A DNA stretch of 64,000 bases from Malaya genurostris (lineage: Eukaryota > Arthropoda > Insecta > Diptera > Culicidae): the NCBI RefSeq assembly GCF_030247185.1, contig NC_080572.1, forward strand, positions 9,999,007 to 10,063,006, written 5' to 3'. The position numbers were made by a program, and so were the translations under genes. The notes under the pieces were generated by a model. That model made no database searches, was not told where the DNA came from, and saw nothing but the letters and a program-made list of their open reading frames with translations. Below are positions 63,116 through 64,000 of this stretch, piece after piece. How positions within the stretch are numbered: the stretch's first letter is position 1; each line of letters starts with the position of its first letter.

Positions 63116-63478
63116 CCTTATCCCTGCACATTTCGGTTCACGACACAGAGCCTCATTTTTTTAAGTTATCAACCATACGCTATGAGAAATCCAGGTATTG
63201 TCGTATAAAAGAAACAGTTTTTTAAGTTTTTCTACATAACTGTTCATCTTCTAAAGTAAATCACAAATAGTGGTTAAATACGTATCTGTTAAAGAACATT
63301 GTGACTAGTGTCGTGTAAAGCTTGCTTCATTTAGAATTGGAACAAACTTTTGCTCATATTGTGGCGCTCCTGGTGGACGGATTTGGAAATTCTTGGCGCT
63401 CACGTGTCGGGAATTTTGTCAGCTTCACGTATGATTTTTGACATTCCGAAAATCGACTGTACTTTGTAAACAATCAAC
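63116..63478. other. 5' region of the transposase below; no gene
   Basis: No frame. Presumably untranslated leader of the element at 63479; its terminal repeat was not identified. Confidence 0.35.
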
Positions 63479-64000
63479 ATGGAAGCCGGAAGAAGGGAAA
63501 AAATTGTGCACAGTTATTTGGAAAATCCATTGTGGTCTGCATCTAGGTTAGGTAACCAGCTGAAATTGCCCAGAAATACCGTATGGCGCGTTATCAAACG
63601 GTATAAGGAAACATTGACGACGATTCGGAAGCCTCAAGCTAATCGTCGGAGTGCAACTGTCGACCGGAAACTACGTGGTAAGATTTTGAAGACGATTAAG
63701 AGGAATCCTAATCTGTCGAACCGTGATTTGGTCAGAAAATTCGGTGCTGCCCATAGTATCGTGAGGACAACTCGACTCCGGGAAGGAATCAAGTCGTATT
63801 GAGCTAGTAAACAGCCAAATCGGACCATAAAACAGAGTAGTGTGGTCAAAATTCGTGCTCGGAAACTATATAACCAGGTGCTGACCAAGTTCGACGGGTG
63901 TCTTCTGATGGACGATGAAACCTTTGTCAAGTCTGACAAATGCGATGGCAGAACCATAAGGAAAACCTACTGTGAGCGAATGAAAATCTTCTGAAAGCTC
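63479..64000 (+). pseudogene. ITmD37E/maT-like transposase, broken and cut by window end
   Basis: Cut-and-paste transposase of the IS630-Tc1-mariner superfamily. ATG at 63479; residues 1-107 carry a paired-like helix-turn-helix (KIVHSYLENPLWSASRLGNQ, NTVWRVIKRYK) and a second one (LSNRDLVRKFGAAHSIV). A TGA at 63800-63802 interrupts the frame, which continues without shift to VVKIRARKLYNQVLTKF and GCLLMDDETFVKSD, a catalytic-Asp motif of mosquito ITmD37E/maT-type enzymes. It then drifts out of register and meets another stop at about 63992. Not functional as read. Confidence 0.82.

Overview
The window looks like TE-saturated chromosomal DNA from a dipteran insect, most likely a mosquito (inference). 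The reasons are AT-rich sequence, spliceosomal introns of 53-95 bp, a ZAD-type C2H2 zinc-finger gene, and relics of mariner, an ITmD37E/maT-like element, P-like (THAP), hAT, PIF/Harbinger, LINE and tRNA-derived SINE families. No rRNA, functional tRNA gene, CRISPR array or prokaryotic feature was seen.

Only two host protein genes can be read with confidence. They converge tail-to-tail about 2.7 kb apart. (1) At 14.48-18.60 kb (+) is the insect orthologue of CEP131/AZI1 (Drosophila dilatory, dila), a centriolar-satellite/ciliary-base coiled-coil protein in six visible exons; its N-terminal exon is not identified. (2) At 21.30-23.38 kb (-) is a complete five-exon gene for a 601-residue protein with a duplicated N-terminal domain, a ZAD domain split by an intron, and seven C2H2 fingers. 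Two weaker hints of host genes are a possible 5'-UTR exon ending in a strong splice donor at 35.64 kb and a TATA/Inr core promoter with a tiny first exon at 58.21-58.27 kb.

Most of the rest is layered transposon debris, and insertion order can often be read from target-site duplications (TSDs). 0-1 kb: mariner relic. 3.9-4.5 kb: hAT MITE then SINE. 6.2-13.4 kb: nest of mariner relic, promoter-bearing repeat Z, LINE, and two TTA-flanked Harbinger-like MITEs. 23.7-24.9 kb: TA-flanked element. 25.3-30.6 kb: P-like elements with 7-bp TSDs, including a THAP exon and an inverted dimer of a 0.7-kb element. 30.7-32.8 kb: an unknown coding element inside a TA-flanked MITE. 36.4-40.0 kb: SINEs, a 5'-truncated LINE with a 12-bp TSD, another 7-bp-TSD element and a hAT MITE. 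40.9-42.8 kb: Harbinger relic split by a Transib-like element. 43.2-46.2 kb: element split by a hAT element. 46.9-47.3 kb: hAT MITE split by a SINE. 51.7-55.2 kb: MITE, hairpin, tandem repeat with a (TA)n expansion, and a hAT transposase relic split by a hairpin with a 9-bp TSD. 59.1-61.6 kb: large inverted-repeat element. 61.6-63.1 kb: LINE reverse-transcriptase relic. 63.5-64.0 kb: broken Tc1/mariner-superfamily transposase running off the end.

Several long stretches (1.2-3.9, 32.8-36.3, 47.3-51.7 and 55.2-57.2 kb) show no supportable gene. Family names rest on motifs, TIRs and TSDs read by eye; no database search was possible.
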